Positions 36,243-46,700 of a DNA stretch of 64,000 bases are shown here, one piece after another (the stretch's first letter is position 1; each line of letters begins with the position of its first letter). The stretch is from Colwellia psychrerythraea (GTDB lineage Bacteria; Pseudomonadota; Gammaproteobacteria; Enterobacterales; Alteromonadaceae). The notes beneath the pieces are model-generated. The model had not been told where the DNA came from and made no database searches. It was given only the letters and a program-made list of their open reading frames with translations. The translations under genes were made by a program, and so were the position numbers. The stretch is taken from positions 26,950 to 90,949 of the forward strand of contig MAAF01000106.1 in NCBI GenBank assembly GCA_002163005.1, given 5' to 3'.

Positions 36243-38450
36243 ATGACAATAAAACTAATAAAACCGATTAAATTAGCTTTTACAGTACTAACTTTATCAT
36301 TGGCATCTGCTGTTATAGCAGCGCCGCCAGAAGTTGGCCCACCTGGTCAGGCTAAAAAAGGTGATAATTATTCGCATCCGTTAGGCAAAAAACAAAAAGA
36401 ACTTAAGCAAAAAGCCTTACAGGCAAAGCTGCTAGGTAAAACACAGGGTAAAACACACCAAGTAGCACGTGGGCAGTTTGTTGAATTGGAGCGAGCTGGC
36501 GAAGATTCAATTTGGACTGTGTTAGGGGAGTTTAGCAACTTTAACCATAATAATATCGCTGAGCCAAGTAACAATAATAACTCAACAATTTGGCAGAGTG
36601 ATTTTAGTAAACAACATTACATGGATATATTGTTTTCAGATGAGAGCGGTGCAAATTCAGTCCGTAACTATTACATTGAACAATCATCAAATCGTTATGC
36701 CGTTAACGGTGATGTATCAGAATGGGTCTCAGTACCAGGCACCGCGGAGAGTTATGACGATTCAAACACGCTGGCGTTATGGTCTTTTTTAGATGATTCA
36801 GTTGATGGCTGGTTTCAACAAAAAATAAATGATGGGATGACTGAGGAACAGATTAATGACTACTTAAGTCAATTTGATGTTTGGGATAGATACGATTACG
36901 ACGGTGATGGTAATTTTGACGAGCCTGATGGCTATATCGATCATTTCCAATCAATTCATGCAGGTGAGGGGGAAGAAGCAGGAGGTGGAGCGTTAGGTGC
37001 TGCAGCAATATGGAGCCATAGATGGTATGCACGATTCCATGTTATTGGCTCTGAAGGTCCTACTGGTAACCTTGCTGGTGGTGTACAAGTAGGTAACAGT
37101 AACTATTGGATTGGCGATTACACCATCGAACCCGAAAACGGTGGTGTTGGTGTTTTTGCACATGAATTTGCACATGATTTAGGTCTACCTGATTTATATG
37201 ATACAAGTGGTGGCTCGAATTCAACTGGTTTTTGGACCTTAATGTCATCTGGCTCTTGGTTAGGAGACGGCACAAAAGATATCGGTTCTATGCCTGGTCA
37301 TATGGGCGGCTGGGAGAAATTCCAACTGGGTTGGTTAAATTATGAAGTTGCTTCTGCTGGTGAAAAATCGCAGCATAAACTTGGGCCAGCAGGAACGAAT
37401 ACTAAACAAGCTCAAGGTGTTTTTGTCATATTACCAGACAAGCAAGTGGAAACACACATTGGTACGCCATACGCTGGTAGTAATAGCTATTATAGTGGCT
37501 CTGGTAACGACCTAGAAAACACCATGACTAAAGCCTTCAATTTAGCAGCTGATTCAAGCTTAACCGCATATGTTAATGCGGAAATTGAGTTAGATTGGGA
37601 TTATGCCTATTTAGAAATCTCGACCGATGCTGGTGAAAATTGGGCAACTGTTGCAACAAATTTATCTACAAACCTTAACCCTAATGCTAATAATGATGGT
37701 AATGGTATCACCGGTAATACTTTTGGATGGGTAGAACTTACTGCTGATTTGTCAGCCTATACGGGCGATGTAATGCTTAGGTTTAGGTATTGGACCGATG
37801 GCGCCGCAATTGAAAACGGTATCATGATTGATGAAATTTCGATTTCCGGTGGAGCTCTTGATGGGGCCGAAACAGATGCTGGTTGGGTTTTTGATGGATT
37901 TTCAGTAACTAACGGAACAGAGTCAGGCTCATTCTTTAATGCCTACATTGCTATGAACCGTACCTATTTTGGTTATGACAAAAATCTTGAGCTTGGTCCA
38001 TATAACTTTGGCTTCCAAGACAATCTTGACTTGCTTGATAAAGTAGAACATTTCCCTTATCAAGATGGCTTATTGATTAGCTACTGGGATACTTCTCAGT
38101 TAGATAACGACGTTAATTCACACCCAGGTGAAGGATTAATTTTACCTATTGATGCCCATCCGGAACCAATGACAATGCCAGCTGGAGGGTTTTGGACTAG
38201 CCGGGTACAAGGCTATGATTCCACTTTTACTATTGATCCTACCGATGCTATAACTTTACATCGAAATAGTGTGGAATCAGTACATTCAAGCCTGTCGGGA
38301 ATAAGGGTATTTAATGATAATATTAACTACTGGAATGTTAATACGCCAAATGCTGGTGTGAAGAACCCACATACCGGAACAGAAATTTGGATTAAAAGTA
38401 TTAGTGCTCATGGTAATCTAATGCAAATTCAGGTAGGTCCTGCTCGATGA
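36243..38450 (+). CDS. Secreted M6-family metalloprotease (immune inhibitor A type)
   Basis: 735 aa. The signal peptide (LAFTVLTLSLASAVIAA) leads to a Pro/Gly and Lys/Gln-rich propeptide (PPEVGPPGQAKKGD). The catalytic domain has a zinc motif HEFAH at 307-311 followed by DLGLPDLYDTSGG and the downstream TLMSSGSWLGD methionine-turn type loop, as in immune inhibitor A. An aspartate-rich calcium-like segment DRYDYDGDGNFDEPDGY lies before it. The middle third is a MAM/jelly-roll-like domain (LEISTDAGENWATVATNL; DVMLRFRYWTDGA). Likely exported extracellular protease for peptide nutrition. AAAGGAATTC gives a good ribosome site. Confidence 0.9.
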   Translation: MTIKLIKPIKLAFTVLTLSLASAVIAAPPEVGPPGQAKKGDNYSHPLGKKQKELKQKALQAKLLGKTQGKTHQVARGQFVELERAGEDSIWTVLGEFSNFNHNNIAEPSNNNNSTIWQSDFSKQHYMDILFSDESGANSVRNYYIEQSSNRYAVNGDVSEWVSVPGTAESYDDSNTLALWSFLDDSVDGWFQQKINDGMTEEQINDYLSQFDVWDRYDYDGDGNFDEPDGYIDHFQSIHAGEGEEAGGGALGAAAIWSHRWYARFHVIGSEGPTGNLAGGVQVGNSNYWIGDYTIEPENGGVGVFAHEFAHDLGLPDLYDTSGGSNSTGFWTLMSSGSWLGDGTKDIGSMPGHMGGWEKFQLGWLNYEVASAGEKSQHKLGPAGTNTKQAQGVFVILPDKQVETHIGTPYAGSNSYYSGSGNDLENTMTKAFNLAADSSLTAYVNAEIELDWDYAYLEISTDAGENWATVATNLSTNLNPNANNDGNGITGNTFGWVELTADLSAYTGDVMLRFRYWTDGAAIENGIMIDEISISGGALDGAETDAGWVFDGFSVTNGTESGSFFNAYIAMNRTYFGYDKNLELGPYNFGFQDNLDLLDKVEHFPYQDGLLISYWDTSQLDNDVNSHPGEGLILPIDAHPEPMTMPAGGFWTSRVQGYDSTFTIDPTDAITLHRNSVESVHSSLSGIRVFNDNINYWNVNTPNAGVKNPHTGTEIWIKSISAHGNLMQIQVGPAR

Positions 38451-38508
38451 TAAAGAACAAGATTAACTTACTTTTTAAGTAAGTATGAATCACAGCGAGT
38501 ATTAAACT

Positions 38509-38541
38509 AAGCTGCACAATGTATATTTTGCAGCTTTTTTT
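38509..38541 (+). terminator. Terminator after the M6 protease gene
   Basis: AAGCTGCA (38509-38516) pairs with TGCAGCTT (38529-38536) across 12 bases, followed by a run of T. Confidence 0.75.
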
Positions 38542-38763
38542 ATACTCATATTTCATTAAATGAAAGTCTAAAGCTAAATTGATAGTTATATTGAATATTA
38601 ATTTTGCTATCAATGTATAACTGTTTTGTTTGAAGGTGATACTTTTAAAGGGAACACCAGCTTAAAACAGTTTGCTGAGTCAATCCGATGAAGAGCTCGA
38701 AGCTAATATCGTCATGATAGCAACAAGCTTTAATTCAAAAACTTTTTACCAGTTCCATTAATC

Positions 38764-38794
38764 ATACCAATTCGATAAATTAGTGGGATTGGTA
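38764..38794. repeat. Intergenic palindrome, ATACCAA family, diverged copy 3
   Basis: TACCAAT-TCGATAA and TTAGTGGG-ATTGGTA form imperfect arms sharing the outer ATACCAAT/ATTGGTA motif of the copies at 2431 and 14913. Confidence 0.55.
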
Positions 38795-39256
38795 ATAGAT
38801 GGCTCACGTTAGTCTTAAATTGCAAATTTTCTGGAGTTAGCACTAAAATATCTTACTTTGGATATAAAAATATCAAAGTAAAAATAATAGAGCTCTCCAA
38901 TATTTGGAGCAAGCGTGGAGATATTGTTCACTCGATAGTAAAAGTATGGATGTATAGAACAATAGGTCTGGTGGAGAATTTTGGATTCTATCTATAATGG
39001 GGGCGAAATGAGATAGAAATATACTTCTAATGTCAGCTTTTCTTGAAGATAGTTAACATAAACTTAGGGTTTATTGCTCTAGTAATTAGGACCGCTTTGT
39101 TGCAGAAGTTAATATTGTGCAGAACAGCTAAATATCACTCTCTATCGCTGATTTCATTATTTATGACGGTCAATCAATGCCTTGCTATTTTTGCGCTTGC
39201 TCAGGTACTATCGATATTAATAAGGCTAACAGAACAAAGTAGAAATAAGGGACTTT
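38795..39256. other. Interval with no recognised gene
   Basis: AT-rich stretch before the small membrane protein gene. A 100-codon plus-strand frame (39043-39345) overlaps that gene out of frame and has no family signature, so it is regarded as a shadow. The useful signal here is AAGGGA just before 39257. Confidence 0.5.
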
Positions 39257-39679
39257 ATGCGCGGAGCAGGTGGGACATCAGGTGGTTTAGGACAGTTTTT
39301 TATTGGATTGATCATGATGTGCGGTGGTTTTTATCTACTGCTTAATGCAATAACAGTAAGTTCTAGTTTTGGTATGGGGATGCGTCTTTATGGCTTTTCT
39401 GCTATGGGCGGAAGTTACAGCATAACGAGTGGTATGGTTATGATCCCTTTTATGTTCGGTGTGGGGATTATTTTCTATAATAGTAAGAACCCTATTGGTT
39501 GGCTGTTAGCGCTAGGCTCTATTACAGGTCTTATTTTCGGCGTAATTTCCTCTATCCGTTTTAGCTTTAGAACCATGACCTCTTTTGACTTAATTGTTAT
39601 TTTGATACTGGCTATGGGCGGATTAGGTCTGTTTTTACGGTCGTTAAAGAAAATTGATGCGGCAATTCCAGCAGAGTAA
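39257..39679 (+). CDS. Small four-helix membrane protein of unknown function
   Basis: 140 aa. The N-terminus is Gly-rich (MRGAGGTSGGLGQFFIG), then about four hydrophobic helices: FFIGLIMMCGGFYLLLNAI, the SGMVMIPFMFGVGIIFY stretch, WLLALGSITGLIFGVISSI and LIVILILAMGGLGLFL. Ribosome site AAGGGAC precedes ATG 39257. No recognised domain; probably inner membrane. It is convergent with ilvA and shares the hairpin at 39692-39725. Confidence 0.7.
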   Translation: MRGAGGTSGGLGQFFIGLIMMCGGFYLLLNAITVSSSFGMGMRLYGFSAMGGSYSITSGMVMIPFMFGVGIIFYNSKNPIGWLLALGSITGLIFGVISSIRFSFRTMTSFDLIVILILAMGGLGLFLRSLKKIDAAIPAE

Positions 39680-39691
39680 TCTCTAATAGAT

Positions 39692-39725
39692 AAGAGCCAA
39701 TAAAGTATAAACTTTATTGGCTCTT
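39692..39725. terminator. Bidirectional hairpin between membrane protein gene and ilvA
   Basis: AAGAGCCAATAAAG (39692-39705) and CTTTATTGGCTCTT (39712-39725) form a perfect 14-bp stem with a 6-base loop between convergent genes. T-runs are weak on both sides. Confidence 0.7.
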
Positions 39726-39730
39726 CGAAA

Positions 39731-41284
39731 TTAATTTAAAAATGTTTGATAAGCGAGGTTGTCAGTTTCTTCTTGCCACTGATAGCCAAGGTCATCAAGG
39801 TGTTGGAAGAATTCGTTTTGCTGATTTTTATCAAGATCGAAACCAGCAAGTACCTGACCAAACGCTGCGCCATGGTTTCGATAATGAAATAGGGTAATAT
39901 TCCAATGCTCGCCCATTGCAGCTAAGAACTTTTCTAACGCCCCAGGATGCTCAGGAAACTCAAAACTAAAGAGTCGCTCACCATTACCATTTTTAGCTGA
40001 ATTAGGCGTTTTCCCGCCAATCATGTAGCGAACGTGCAATTTAGCTAATTCATTATCAGTAAAATCTCTCACTTGATAATTTGCGTTTACTAGCCCTTGA
40101 AGCAACTCCTGACGTTCTTGCACGCTGCCACCAAGGCGAACACCAACAAAAATTTCAGCACTAGGCTTACCTGAGAAACGATAGTTAAACTCGGTAATGG
40201 CACGGTTGCCTATAGATTGACAAAAACGCTTAAAACTACCTTTTTCTTCTGGAATCGTAACAGCCAGTATTGCTTCTTTCTTTTCACCTAATTCACAACG
40301 TTCTGACACGTAACGTAAGGTATGAAAGTTCATGTTTGCACCAGAAAGCACTGCTGCTAATGACTCATCACCTTTGCTAGTCAGACAATATTTTTGTAAA
40401 CCTGCTAAAGACAGTGCGCCAGCAGGTTCAGCAATAACACGCGTCTCTTCGAAAATATCTTTAATGGATGCACAAATTTCATCGGTTGATACCGTAATCA
40501 CTTCATCACAAAACTCTTGAATCAAGCCAAAAGTATTTTTACCAATACGTTTAACGGCAACGCCATCGGCAAATAAACCTACTTGCGTTAAATCAACGGG
40601 CTCTCCTGCTGCAAGAGCGGCTTTTAAACAAGCTGAATCTTCAGCTTCTACACCGATAATTTTAGTTTTGGGACTCAGCTGTTTCAGGTATACCGCCATA
40701 CCTGCGAGTAGGCCACCACCGCCAACAGGTATAAACACCACATCAGCTTGAGGTAATTGTTGTAACAGTTCTTTAGCTACCGTACCTTGACCAACAATAA
40801 CTTCAACATCATCGAAAGGATGAATAAGGGTTTTGTTTTCTGCTTTGGCATATTCGATTGAAGCGGCTTGAGCTTCATTGAAACTATTACCCACTAATCT
40901 GACTTCACCACCAAAACGTCTTACATTGTCCACCTTAATATCAGGGGTAGTTTTAGGCATGACGATAGTTGCTTTAATGCCAAGTTTTTTAGCCGCTAGT
41001 GCTAAACCTTGTGCATGGTTACCAGCAGAAGCAGCGATAACACCATGAATGCATTGCTCTTCAGTTAAACTATTAAGTTTGTTGTAAGCGCCACGTAATT
41101 TAAACGAATGTACGGGTTGCTGATCTTCACGTTTTAAATAAATGTGGTTATTCAATCGGGAGGATAATTTGTTTAACGTAGTCAGCTCAGTTTCAACCGC
41201 TAGATCATAAATAGGCGCGAGTAGAATACGACGTAGGTAATCTAATGGTTCTGGGAATGATGCTTGCTTGAGTGTTTCTGTCAT
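39731..41284 (-). CDS. ilvA: Biosynthetic threonine deaminase
   Basis: 517 aa. PLP enzyme converting threonine to 2-oxobutyrate, the first committed step to isoleucine. The PLP lysine is in HSFKLRGAYN near residue 62, and the phosphate loop is VGGGGLLAGMA. The C-terminal 180 residues carry two ACT-like regulatory domains (AILAVTIPEEKGSFKRFC; LFSFEFPEHPGALEKFLAAM) that allow isoleucine feedback, which marks the biosynthetic rather than the catabolic form. Last gene of ilvGMEDA, followed by a strong hairpin. Confidence 0.97.
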   Translation of the reverse strand: MTETLKQASFPEPLDYLRRILLAPIYDLAVETELTTLNKLSSRLNNHIYLKREDQQPVHSFKLRGAYNKLNSLTEEQCIHGVIAASAGNHAQGLALAAKKLGIKATIVMPKTTPDIKVDNVRRFGGEVRLVGNSFNEAQAASIEYAKAENKTLIHPFDDVEVIVGQGTVAKELLQQLPQADVVFIPVGGGGLLAGMAVYLKQLSPKTKIIGVEAEDSACLKAALAAGEPVDLTQVGLFADGVAVKRIGKNTFGLIQEFCDEVITVSTDEICASIKDIFEETRVIAEPAGALSLAGLQKYCLTSKGDESLAAVLSGANMNFHTLRYVSERCELGEKKEAILAVTIPEEKGSFKRFCQSIGNRAITEFNYRFSGKPSAEIFVGVRLGGSVQERQELLQGLVNANYQVRDFTDNELAKLHVRYMIGGKTPNSAKNGNGERLFSFEFPEHPGALEKFLAAMGEHWNITLFHYRNHGAAFGQVLAGFDLDKNQQNEFFQHLDDLGYQWQEETDNLAYQTFLN

Positions 41285-41414
41285 TAGGTTACCTAGGCAT
41301 TGTATTTTCGTTGTATTTAGCCATCTGTAGCAGCTGTTTTGAATTGTGTTTTATTCATAAAACTTGTGAACGCAGAAAATGCCGCGTTCACTTTTGCTTT
41401 TTAATATCAGGTTA

Positions 41415-43274
41415 TTAATCGACAATACCATCTAATAAATCACGATTTCTGACTGCACCTTTATCGGCGCTTGTAGCTAACATTGCGTAGTTTTTAAGTG
41501 CGTAGCTAATTGGACGAACACGATCAGCAGGTTTCCAAGCATTCTTACCTTTAGCTTCCATCGCTGCACGACGCGCATCAAGTTCAGCTTCAGAGACTTG
41601 TAAGGTAATCTCACGGGTAGGAATATCAATATGAATGATATCGCCTTGTTCAACTAAGGCGATTGTACCGCCGTCAGCCGCTTCAGGAGAAACATGACCA
41701 ATGGATAATCCCGAAGTACCACCAGAGAAACGACCATCAGTTAATAAGGCACAGGCTTTACCTAACCCCATAGATTTTAAGTATGTGGTCGGGTACAGCA
41801 TTTCTTGCATGCCAGGTCCGCCTTTAGGGCCTTCATAACGAATAACAACCACTTCGCCAGCCACTACTTTTCCGTCCAGAACGCCTGCTACTGCATCATC
41901 TTGGCTTTCAAAAATGTGTGCAGGACCCGTAAATACTAAGTTGTCGTCACTTACTCCGGCTGTTTTAACAACACAACCGTCTACTGCAATATTGCCTGAA
42001 AGAACAGCTAAGCCACCCTCTAATGAAAAGGCATTTTCAAGGTTACGAATACAGCCATTTTCTCTGTCATCGTCCAATGTATCCCAACGACAATCTTGGC
42101 TAAATGCTTTAGTGGTACGAATGCCTGCAGGTCCAGCACGGTAGAATTTTTTAACATCTTCATCGTCAGTAAGCGTAATATCATATTTGGCGATTACATC
42201 GGCTAACGTTGTACCTAATACATTAGGCACATCTGTTTTTAATAAGTTAGCGCGAGCTAACTCACCTAAAATAGCGATTACACCACCGGCGCGATGCACA
42301 TCTTCCATATGATACTCAGGCGTTGATGGCGCAACTTTACATAACTGCGGCACAATGCGTGATAATTTATCCATGTCGGCCATGGTATAATCGATTTCGG
42401 CTTCTTGTGCTGTTGCCAGTAAATGCAAGATGGTATTGGTTGAACCACCCATAGCAATATCTAAACACATGGCATTTGAAAATGAATCTTTGTTGGCAAT
42501 ATTACGTGGTAGTGCAGACTCATCATTATCTTGGTAATAACGTTTCGTTAATTCAACAATTTGTTTACCAGCATCTAAAAATAACTTCTCTCTATCAGCA
42601 TGAGTTGCCAACATAGAGCCGTTACCTGGTAAAGCTAGCCCTAATGCTTCAGCTAAACAGTTCATTGAGTTAGCGGTGAACATGCCAGAACATGAACCAC
42701 ACGTTGGACAGGCAGAACGTTCAACTTGATCAGATTGCTCATCAGTTACTAATGGGTCAGCACCTTGAATCATGGCGTCAACTAAATCTAATTTGATAAT
42801 TTGGTCAGAAAGCTTAGTTTTTCCCGCTTCCATTGGGCCACCAGATACAAAAATCACTGGGATGTTAAGGCGCATTGCTGCCATCAACATACCCGGAGTA
42901 ATTTTGTCACAGTTTGATATACACACCATGGCATCAGCACAATGAGCGTTAACCATGTATTCTACTGAATCAGCGATTAAATCACGTGATGGCAAGCTGT
43001 ACAGCATACCGGCATGGCCCATGGCAATACCATCATCAACAGCGATAGTATTGAATTCTTTGGCAACACCACCCGCTTCTTCAATAGCACCCGCAACTAA
43101 TTGTCCCATGTCCTTTAAATGCACATGACCGGGTACAAATTGCGTGAAAGAATTCACTACCGCAATAATAGGTTTCCCAAAGTCGCCGTCTGTCATGCCT
43201 GTTGCGCGCCATAGGGCACGAGCACCTGCCATATTACGGCCTTGAGTAGAAGTTGCAGATCTTAATTTAGGCAT
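41415..43274 (-). CDS. ilvD: Dihydroxy-acid dehydratase
   Basis: 619 aa. It dehydrates 2,3-dihydroxy acids to the 2-keto acids in valine and isoleucine synthesis. Iron-sulfur cysteines are seen in [14 protein letters not shown] and [20 protein letters not shown], and the C-terminal catalytic segment [23 protein letters not shown] includes the conserved serine. Length is normal for the family. Upstream 216-bp gap to ilvE contains a palindromic repeat; downstream 130-bp gap to ilvA. Confidence 0.97.
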   Translation of the reverse strand: MPKLRSATSTQGRNMAGARALWRATGMTDGDFGKPIIAVVNSFTQFVPGHVHLKDMGQLVAGAIEEAGGVAKEFNTIAVDDGIAMGHAGMLYSLPSRDLIADSVEYMVNAHCADAMVCISNCDKITPGMLMAAMRLNIPVIFVSGGPMEAGKTKLSDQIIKLDLVDAMIQGADPLVTDEQSDQVERSACPTCGSCSGMFTANSMNCLAEALGLALPGNGSMLATHADREKLFLDAGKQIVELTKRYYQDNDESALPRNIANKDSFSNAMCLDIAMGGSTNTILHLLATAQEAEIDYTMADMDKLSRIVPQLCKVAPSTPEYHMEDVHRAGGVIAILGELARANLLKTDVPNVLGTTLADVIAKYDITLTDDEDVKKFYRAGPAGIRTTKAFSQDCRWDTLDDDRENGCIRNLENAFSLEGGLAVLSGNIAVDGCVVKTAGVSDDNLVFTGPAHIFESQDDAVAGVLDGKVVAGEVVVIRYEGPKGGPGMQEMLYPTTYLKSMGLGKACALLTDGRFSGGTSGLSIGHVSPEAADGGTIALVEQGDIIHIDIPTREITLQVSEAELDARRAAMEAKGKNAWKPADRVRPISYALKNYAMLATSADKGAVRNRDLLDGIVD

Positions 43275-43410
43275 GATTTTTACATTCCAATTGATGGTGT
43301 TGATAACTTATTTTTCAATAATATGATTTTGAAAATTCACTTTGTATTTACTGAGCTAAATGAATTTTTAAAATAACTTTCTATAAATAAGGTTAATAAA
43401 ATTGAATTTT

Positions 43411-43480
43411 GACTCTAGATCAAGGCAGGAGCACGGAGCCTATGAATATAGGTGAGTACTCCTAACGAGGAACTAGAGCC
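43411..43480. repeat. Long intergenic palindrome, AGCACGGA family, copy 2
   Basis: Outer arms GACTCTAG (43411-43418) and CTAGAGCC (43473-43480), inner AGCACGGAGCC, dyad CCTAT-GAAT-ATAGG and TGAGTACTCCT. The AGCACGGA and TGAGTAC blocks are shared with 12813-12892. It lies between ilvE and ilvD inside the operon. Confidence 0.65.
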
Positions 43481-43490
43481 CAAAGGCATT

Positions 43491-44417
43491 TTATTTAACC
43501 GGGTCTAACCAACCGTCTGGTACTTGGGTAGTCCCATCAAAAATACCAAAAAAGGCTTCTTGAAGAGCTTTCGTTATAGGACCACGAGAACCGGTACCTA
43601 CAGGCAGACCGTCTACCGATTTTACCGGCACTACTTCTGTAGCAGTACCACACATAAAGAATTCGTCAGCAAGATATAATGCCTCACGAGCAATCGATTC
43701 TTCACGTACTTCGTAGCCTAATTGTTTAGCCAAGAAAAATACTGCATCTCGTGTTAAGCCTTGTAAAATAGAAGCTGTTCCAGGAGGCGTATAAATAACA
43801 TTATTACGTACTAAAAATAAGTTTTGACCCGCACCCTCACTTACCATGTTATTTACATCAAGTGCTACACCTTCAGCATAACCATGACGAGCAGCTTCTG
43901 TTGAAATAAGCTGCGAAGATAAGTAGTTACCACCTGCTTTTGCAGCAGTAGGCATAGTATTTGGTGCTAAACGATTCCAGCTCGAAACACCTACTTCAAC
44001 ACCATTTTCAATGGCATCAGCGCCTAAGTATGCTTCCCAGCTAAACGCGGCAATCATTAAATCAGCTTTAGCATCAATTGGTGGACGAAGCCCCATACCA
44101 ATATCACCTAAAAAGGCTAATGGGCGAAGATATGCTGACTTTAAATCGTTTTTCACAACAGCATCTTTACATGCTTGTACAACTTCTTCTTGAGTGTATG
44201 GAATATTCATACGGTAAATCTTTGCTGAATCAAATAAACGTTTGATATGCTCTTCCAAGCGGAAAATACATGTACCTTTATGTGTTTCATAGGCACGAAT
44301 GCCTTCAAAAACAGATGAGCCGTAATGAAGAGCATGACTCATTACGTGTACAGTAGCGTTTTGCCACGGCATAAGTTCACCGTTGAACCAAATATATTCT
44401 GCATTTACTTTAGCCAT
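43491..44417 (-). CDS. ilvE: Branched-chain amino acid aminotransferase
   Basis: 308 aa, fold-type IV PLP aminotransferase. It performs the last transamination to leucine, isoleucine and valine. Motifs: WFNGELMPWQNATVHVMSHALHYGSSVFEGIRAY at the start, KAGGNYLSSQL with the PLP lysine near 160, and EGAGQNLFLVRNN followed by GTATEVVPV. Third in the ilv operon, 119 bp after ilvM. Confidence 0.97.
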   Translation of the reverse strand: MAKVNAEYIWFNGELMPWQNATVHVMSHALHYGSSVFEGIRAYETHKGTCIFRLEEHIKRLFDSAKIYRMNIPYTQEEVVQACKDAVVKNDLKSAYLRPLAFLGDIGMGLRPPIDAKADLMIAAFSWEAYLGADAIENGVEVGVSSWNRLAPNTMPTAAKAGGNYLSSQLISTEAARHGYAEGVALDVNNMVSEGAGQNLFLVRNNVIYTPPGTASILQGLTRDAVFFLAKQLGYEVREESIAREALYLADEFFMCGTATEVVPVKSVDGLPVGTGSRGPITKALQEAFFGIFDGTTQVPDGWLDPVK

Positions 44418-44536
44418 TTTCTTTCCTAATTTTGTTGCTCTTGATTCACCAACAAACCCCGGCGTATGTCAGAGTTATGTCAATTTATAGAGAGCGAATT
44501 TTTATTATGTTACTTGTTGTCTAAGCGCAGTGATAT

Positions 44537-44815
44537 TTACGCGCTATGTTGTTTTATTTGCACGTCACTATTGTCTACTTTGACACCCTTGATGTCGATC
44601 AATTTGTTTATTTGATCAATAAGCAAAGAGATAGGGCGTTCGCTACTGACACTCATGGTGATTGTAGCAACATTGTTACCGGTATTTACTTCGGCATTCA
44701 TACCGTTGATTAAAAAGCCGCGATATCGAGTTACTTGTAAAATTCGCTCTAGCACTACTTGTTTATCATCAGCCATAATGATTAATTGATACTTATTCAG
44801 CGTCATAGCACTCAT
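44537..44815 (-). CDS. ilvM: Acetolactate synthase II small subunit
   Basis: 92 aa from ATG 44815, chosen because GGAGAG lies upstream within the ilvG end; an ATG at 44824 would overlap ilvG. Single ACT-type regulatory subunit (LNKYQLIIMADDKQVVLERILQVTRYRGFLINGM), matching IlvM rather than the longer IlvN/IlvH. It stabilises the IlvG catalytic subunit and in enterobacteria does not confer strong valine inhibition. The start follows the ilvG stop by one base. Confidence 0.92.
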   Translation of the reverse strand: MSAMTLNKYQLIIMADDKQVVLERILQVTRYRGFLINGMNAEVNTGNNVATITMSVSSERPISLLIDQINKLIDIKGVKVDNSDVQIKQHSA

Positions 44816-44816
44816 A

Positions 44817-46481
44817 TTAAACACTCTCCATCATTTTATCGTTTGCTGTATTTGGCGGTACTAGCGGCCAAACATTTTCTGCTGCATCTATTTTTACTTG
44901 TAATAAGTAAGGACCATCGTGATCTAACATTTCTTCAACGGCCGCTTTAACTTCACTCTTTTTAGTGATCAGCTGTGATTTTATGTCGAACGCTTTGGCT
45001 AGCATGACAAAGTCTGGATTGTCAGACAAATCAGTTTCGCTTAGTCGGCCTTCAAAGAATAGGTCTTGCCATTGACGAACCATACCTAGTTTAGCGTTAT
45101 CAATTAACACAACTTTCACTGGAATTTGGTAGCGTTTAATCGTGGCCAATTCTTGTACATTCATCATAATTGAGCCATCACCCGATACCGCTATTACGGT
45201 ATCGTGAGGACGTGATATTTGTGCACCTATTGCTGCGGGTAAACCAAAGCCCATAGTGCCCATGCCGCCACTGGTCAAAAAGTTGCTTGGGTCATCAAAG
45301 GTCATATGTTGCGCGGCCCACATTTGGTGTTGACCAACGTCAGTGGTTACACAGGTGTTGCTCGGCATAAGGTCGCTCACCGTTTTTAATACGGCTGGTG
45401 CAAAAATATTATCACCGGGGTGATCATATCGCCAAGCAAAGTCAGTGTTCATTTGCTGCAATTTTTGTTGCCAGTCTGCTATGTCTAATTCAGTTGTTAA
45501 TAACGGTAAGTTACCCTTTAAGTCCCCTAAAATAGCTGCGTCAGCATCGCGGCGTTTATTAATTTCAGCGGTATCAATATCAAAATGAATGACTTTTGCA
45601 TTCGGAGCAAATTCATCTAGTTTGCCAGTCACTCGGTCATCAAAACGAGCGCCAACTACTACTAATAAATCACTTTCCTGCACCGCAAGGTTAGCTGTTT
45701 TGGTACCGTGCATACCTAACATACCAAGGTGGTTTTCATTATCCGGATTTATTGCACCCAATCCCTTTAATGTCGAAACACTAGGCATACCTGTTTTGTC
45801 AGCAAAATCGCGAACTTCTTCTACCGCGTTTGCCATACCAACACCACCACCAACATACAAAATAGGTTGCTTAGCATGTGTCAGTAAATCAAGGGCTTTG
45901 CTGATATCTGCAAGGGGTAATTTTACTTTATTCTTTAAATGAGACAGTTTATCTAAACGCTGGGTTACTTCAGCTAACTGAATGTCTTTTGGAATATCAA
46001 CAAGTACAGGTCCATGACGACCTTCTAGGGCGATTTCAAAGGCTTGATGTAATACTTTTTCAAGCTCGTTAATATCAGTTACTTGGAAAGAATGCTTAGT
46101 ACAGGCAAGTGATAAACCAAAAATATCGATTTCTTGAAAGGCATCACTACCCATTGCAGCCATCGGAACTTGTCCTGTAATAGCAACAACAGGAATCGAA
46201 TCGGCAAGCGCATCGGCAAGGCCTGTGATCAAATTTGTTGCCCCTGGACCAGAGGTTGCTAAACAGACACCAACAGTACCAGCAGCACGTGCATAACCAA
46301 CAGCAGAAAAAGCTGCTCCTTGCTCATGTCGGCATAGGAAATGCTTTACATCACTATCGTATAAAGCGTCATAAATTGGCATTATGGCACCGCCTGGGTA
46401 GCCAAAAACGTGGTGTACACCGTGTTCTTGTAACACTTCAAATAATAATGCGCCGCCTGTTAGCGTTTTACTCTTGGTCAT
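44817..46481 (-). CDS. ilvG: Acetolactate synthase II large subunit
   Basis: 554 aa, ThDP- and FAD-dependent. It makes acetolactate or acetohydroxybutyrate from pyruvate. N-terminal ThDP activating region [17 protein letters not shown] with ...[17 protein letters not shown] (catalytic glutamate), the FAD-binding middle domain, and the ThDP/Mg motif [15 protein letters not shown](21 residues on)DN. Full length, so unlike E. coli K-12 the gene is intact. First structural gene after the ilvL attenuator. Confidence 0.97.
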   Translation of the reverse strand: MTKSKTLTGGALLFEVLQEHGVHHVFGYPGGAIMPIYDALYDSDVKHFLCRHEQGAAFSAVGYARAAGTVGVCLATSGPGATNLITGLADALADSIPVVAITGQVPMAAMGSDAFQEIDIFGLSLACTKHSFQVTDINELEKVLHQAFEIALEGRHGPVLVDIPKDIQLAEVTQRLDKLSHLKNKVKLPLADISKALDLLTHAKQPILYVGGGVGMANAVEEVRDFADKTGMPSVSTLKGLGAINPDNENHLGMLGMHGTKTANLAVQESDLLVVVGARFDDRVTGKLDEFAPNAKVIHFDIDTAEINKRRDADAAILGDLKGNLPLLTTELDIADWQQKLQQMNTDFAWRYDHPGDNIFAPAVLKTVSDLMPSNTCVTTDVGQHQMWAAQHMTFDDPSNFLTSGGMGTMGFGLPAAIGAQISRPHDTVIAVSGDGSIMMNVQELATIKRYQIPVKVVLIDNAKLGMVRQWQDLFFEGRLSETDLSDNPDFVMLAKAFDIKSQLITKKSEVKAAVEEMLDHDGPYLLQVKIDAAENVWPLVPPNTANDKMMESV

Positions 46482-46568
46482 GATGATTCCAATTGTTATA
46501 TTGTTAATGTCTATATTTTTAGCATATTCATCTTTAATAAATATCTATTAAAAAAAAGCTAAAAAGAA

Positions 46569-46596
46569 AACCCTCGGTTCTTGCGAAGCGAGGGTT
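46569..46596 (-). terminator. ilv attenuator (terminator form)
   Basis: On the minus strand AACCCTCG (46596-46589) pairs with CGAGGGTT (46576-46569), followed by a T-rich run. The upstream block CCTGAGGGTTTTGTT just after the leader stop (46641-46627) can pair with AACAAACCCTC and so form the alternative antiterminator. This is standard leader-peptide attenuation. Confidence 0.88.
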
Positions 46597-46637
46597 TGTT
46601 ATTTGATTGAATGCTTTTCTTTAGCTCAACAAAACCC

Positions 46638-46700
46638 TCAGGTTGATTTAATAATCACCACGACGAGAAGGTTAATAAGAATTGAGTTAAATTTATGCAT
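46638..46700 (-). CDS. ilvL: ilv leader peptide
   Basis: 20-codon open frame too short for most gene callers: ATG at 46700, stop TGA at 46640-46638. It reads MHKFNSILINLLVVVIIKST, with eleven of twenty codons for Ile, Leu or Val (I-L-I, then L-L-V-V-V-I-I). A ribosome site-like AAAGAG is upstream. Stalling on these codons when branched-chain aminoacyl-tRNA is short would favour the antiterminator and allow ilvGMEDA transcription. Confidence 0.93.
   Translation of the reverse strand: MHKFNSILINLLVVVIIKST

Noticed and set aside
39043..39345. 100-codon frame before and across the small membrane protein
   Set aside because: It runs out of frame through 39257-39345, which has a better supported gene with a good ribosome site.
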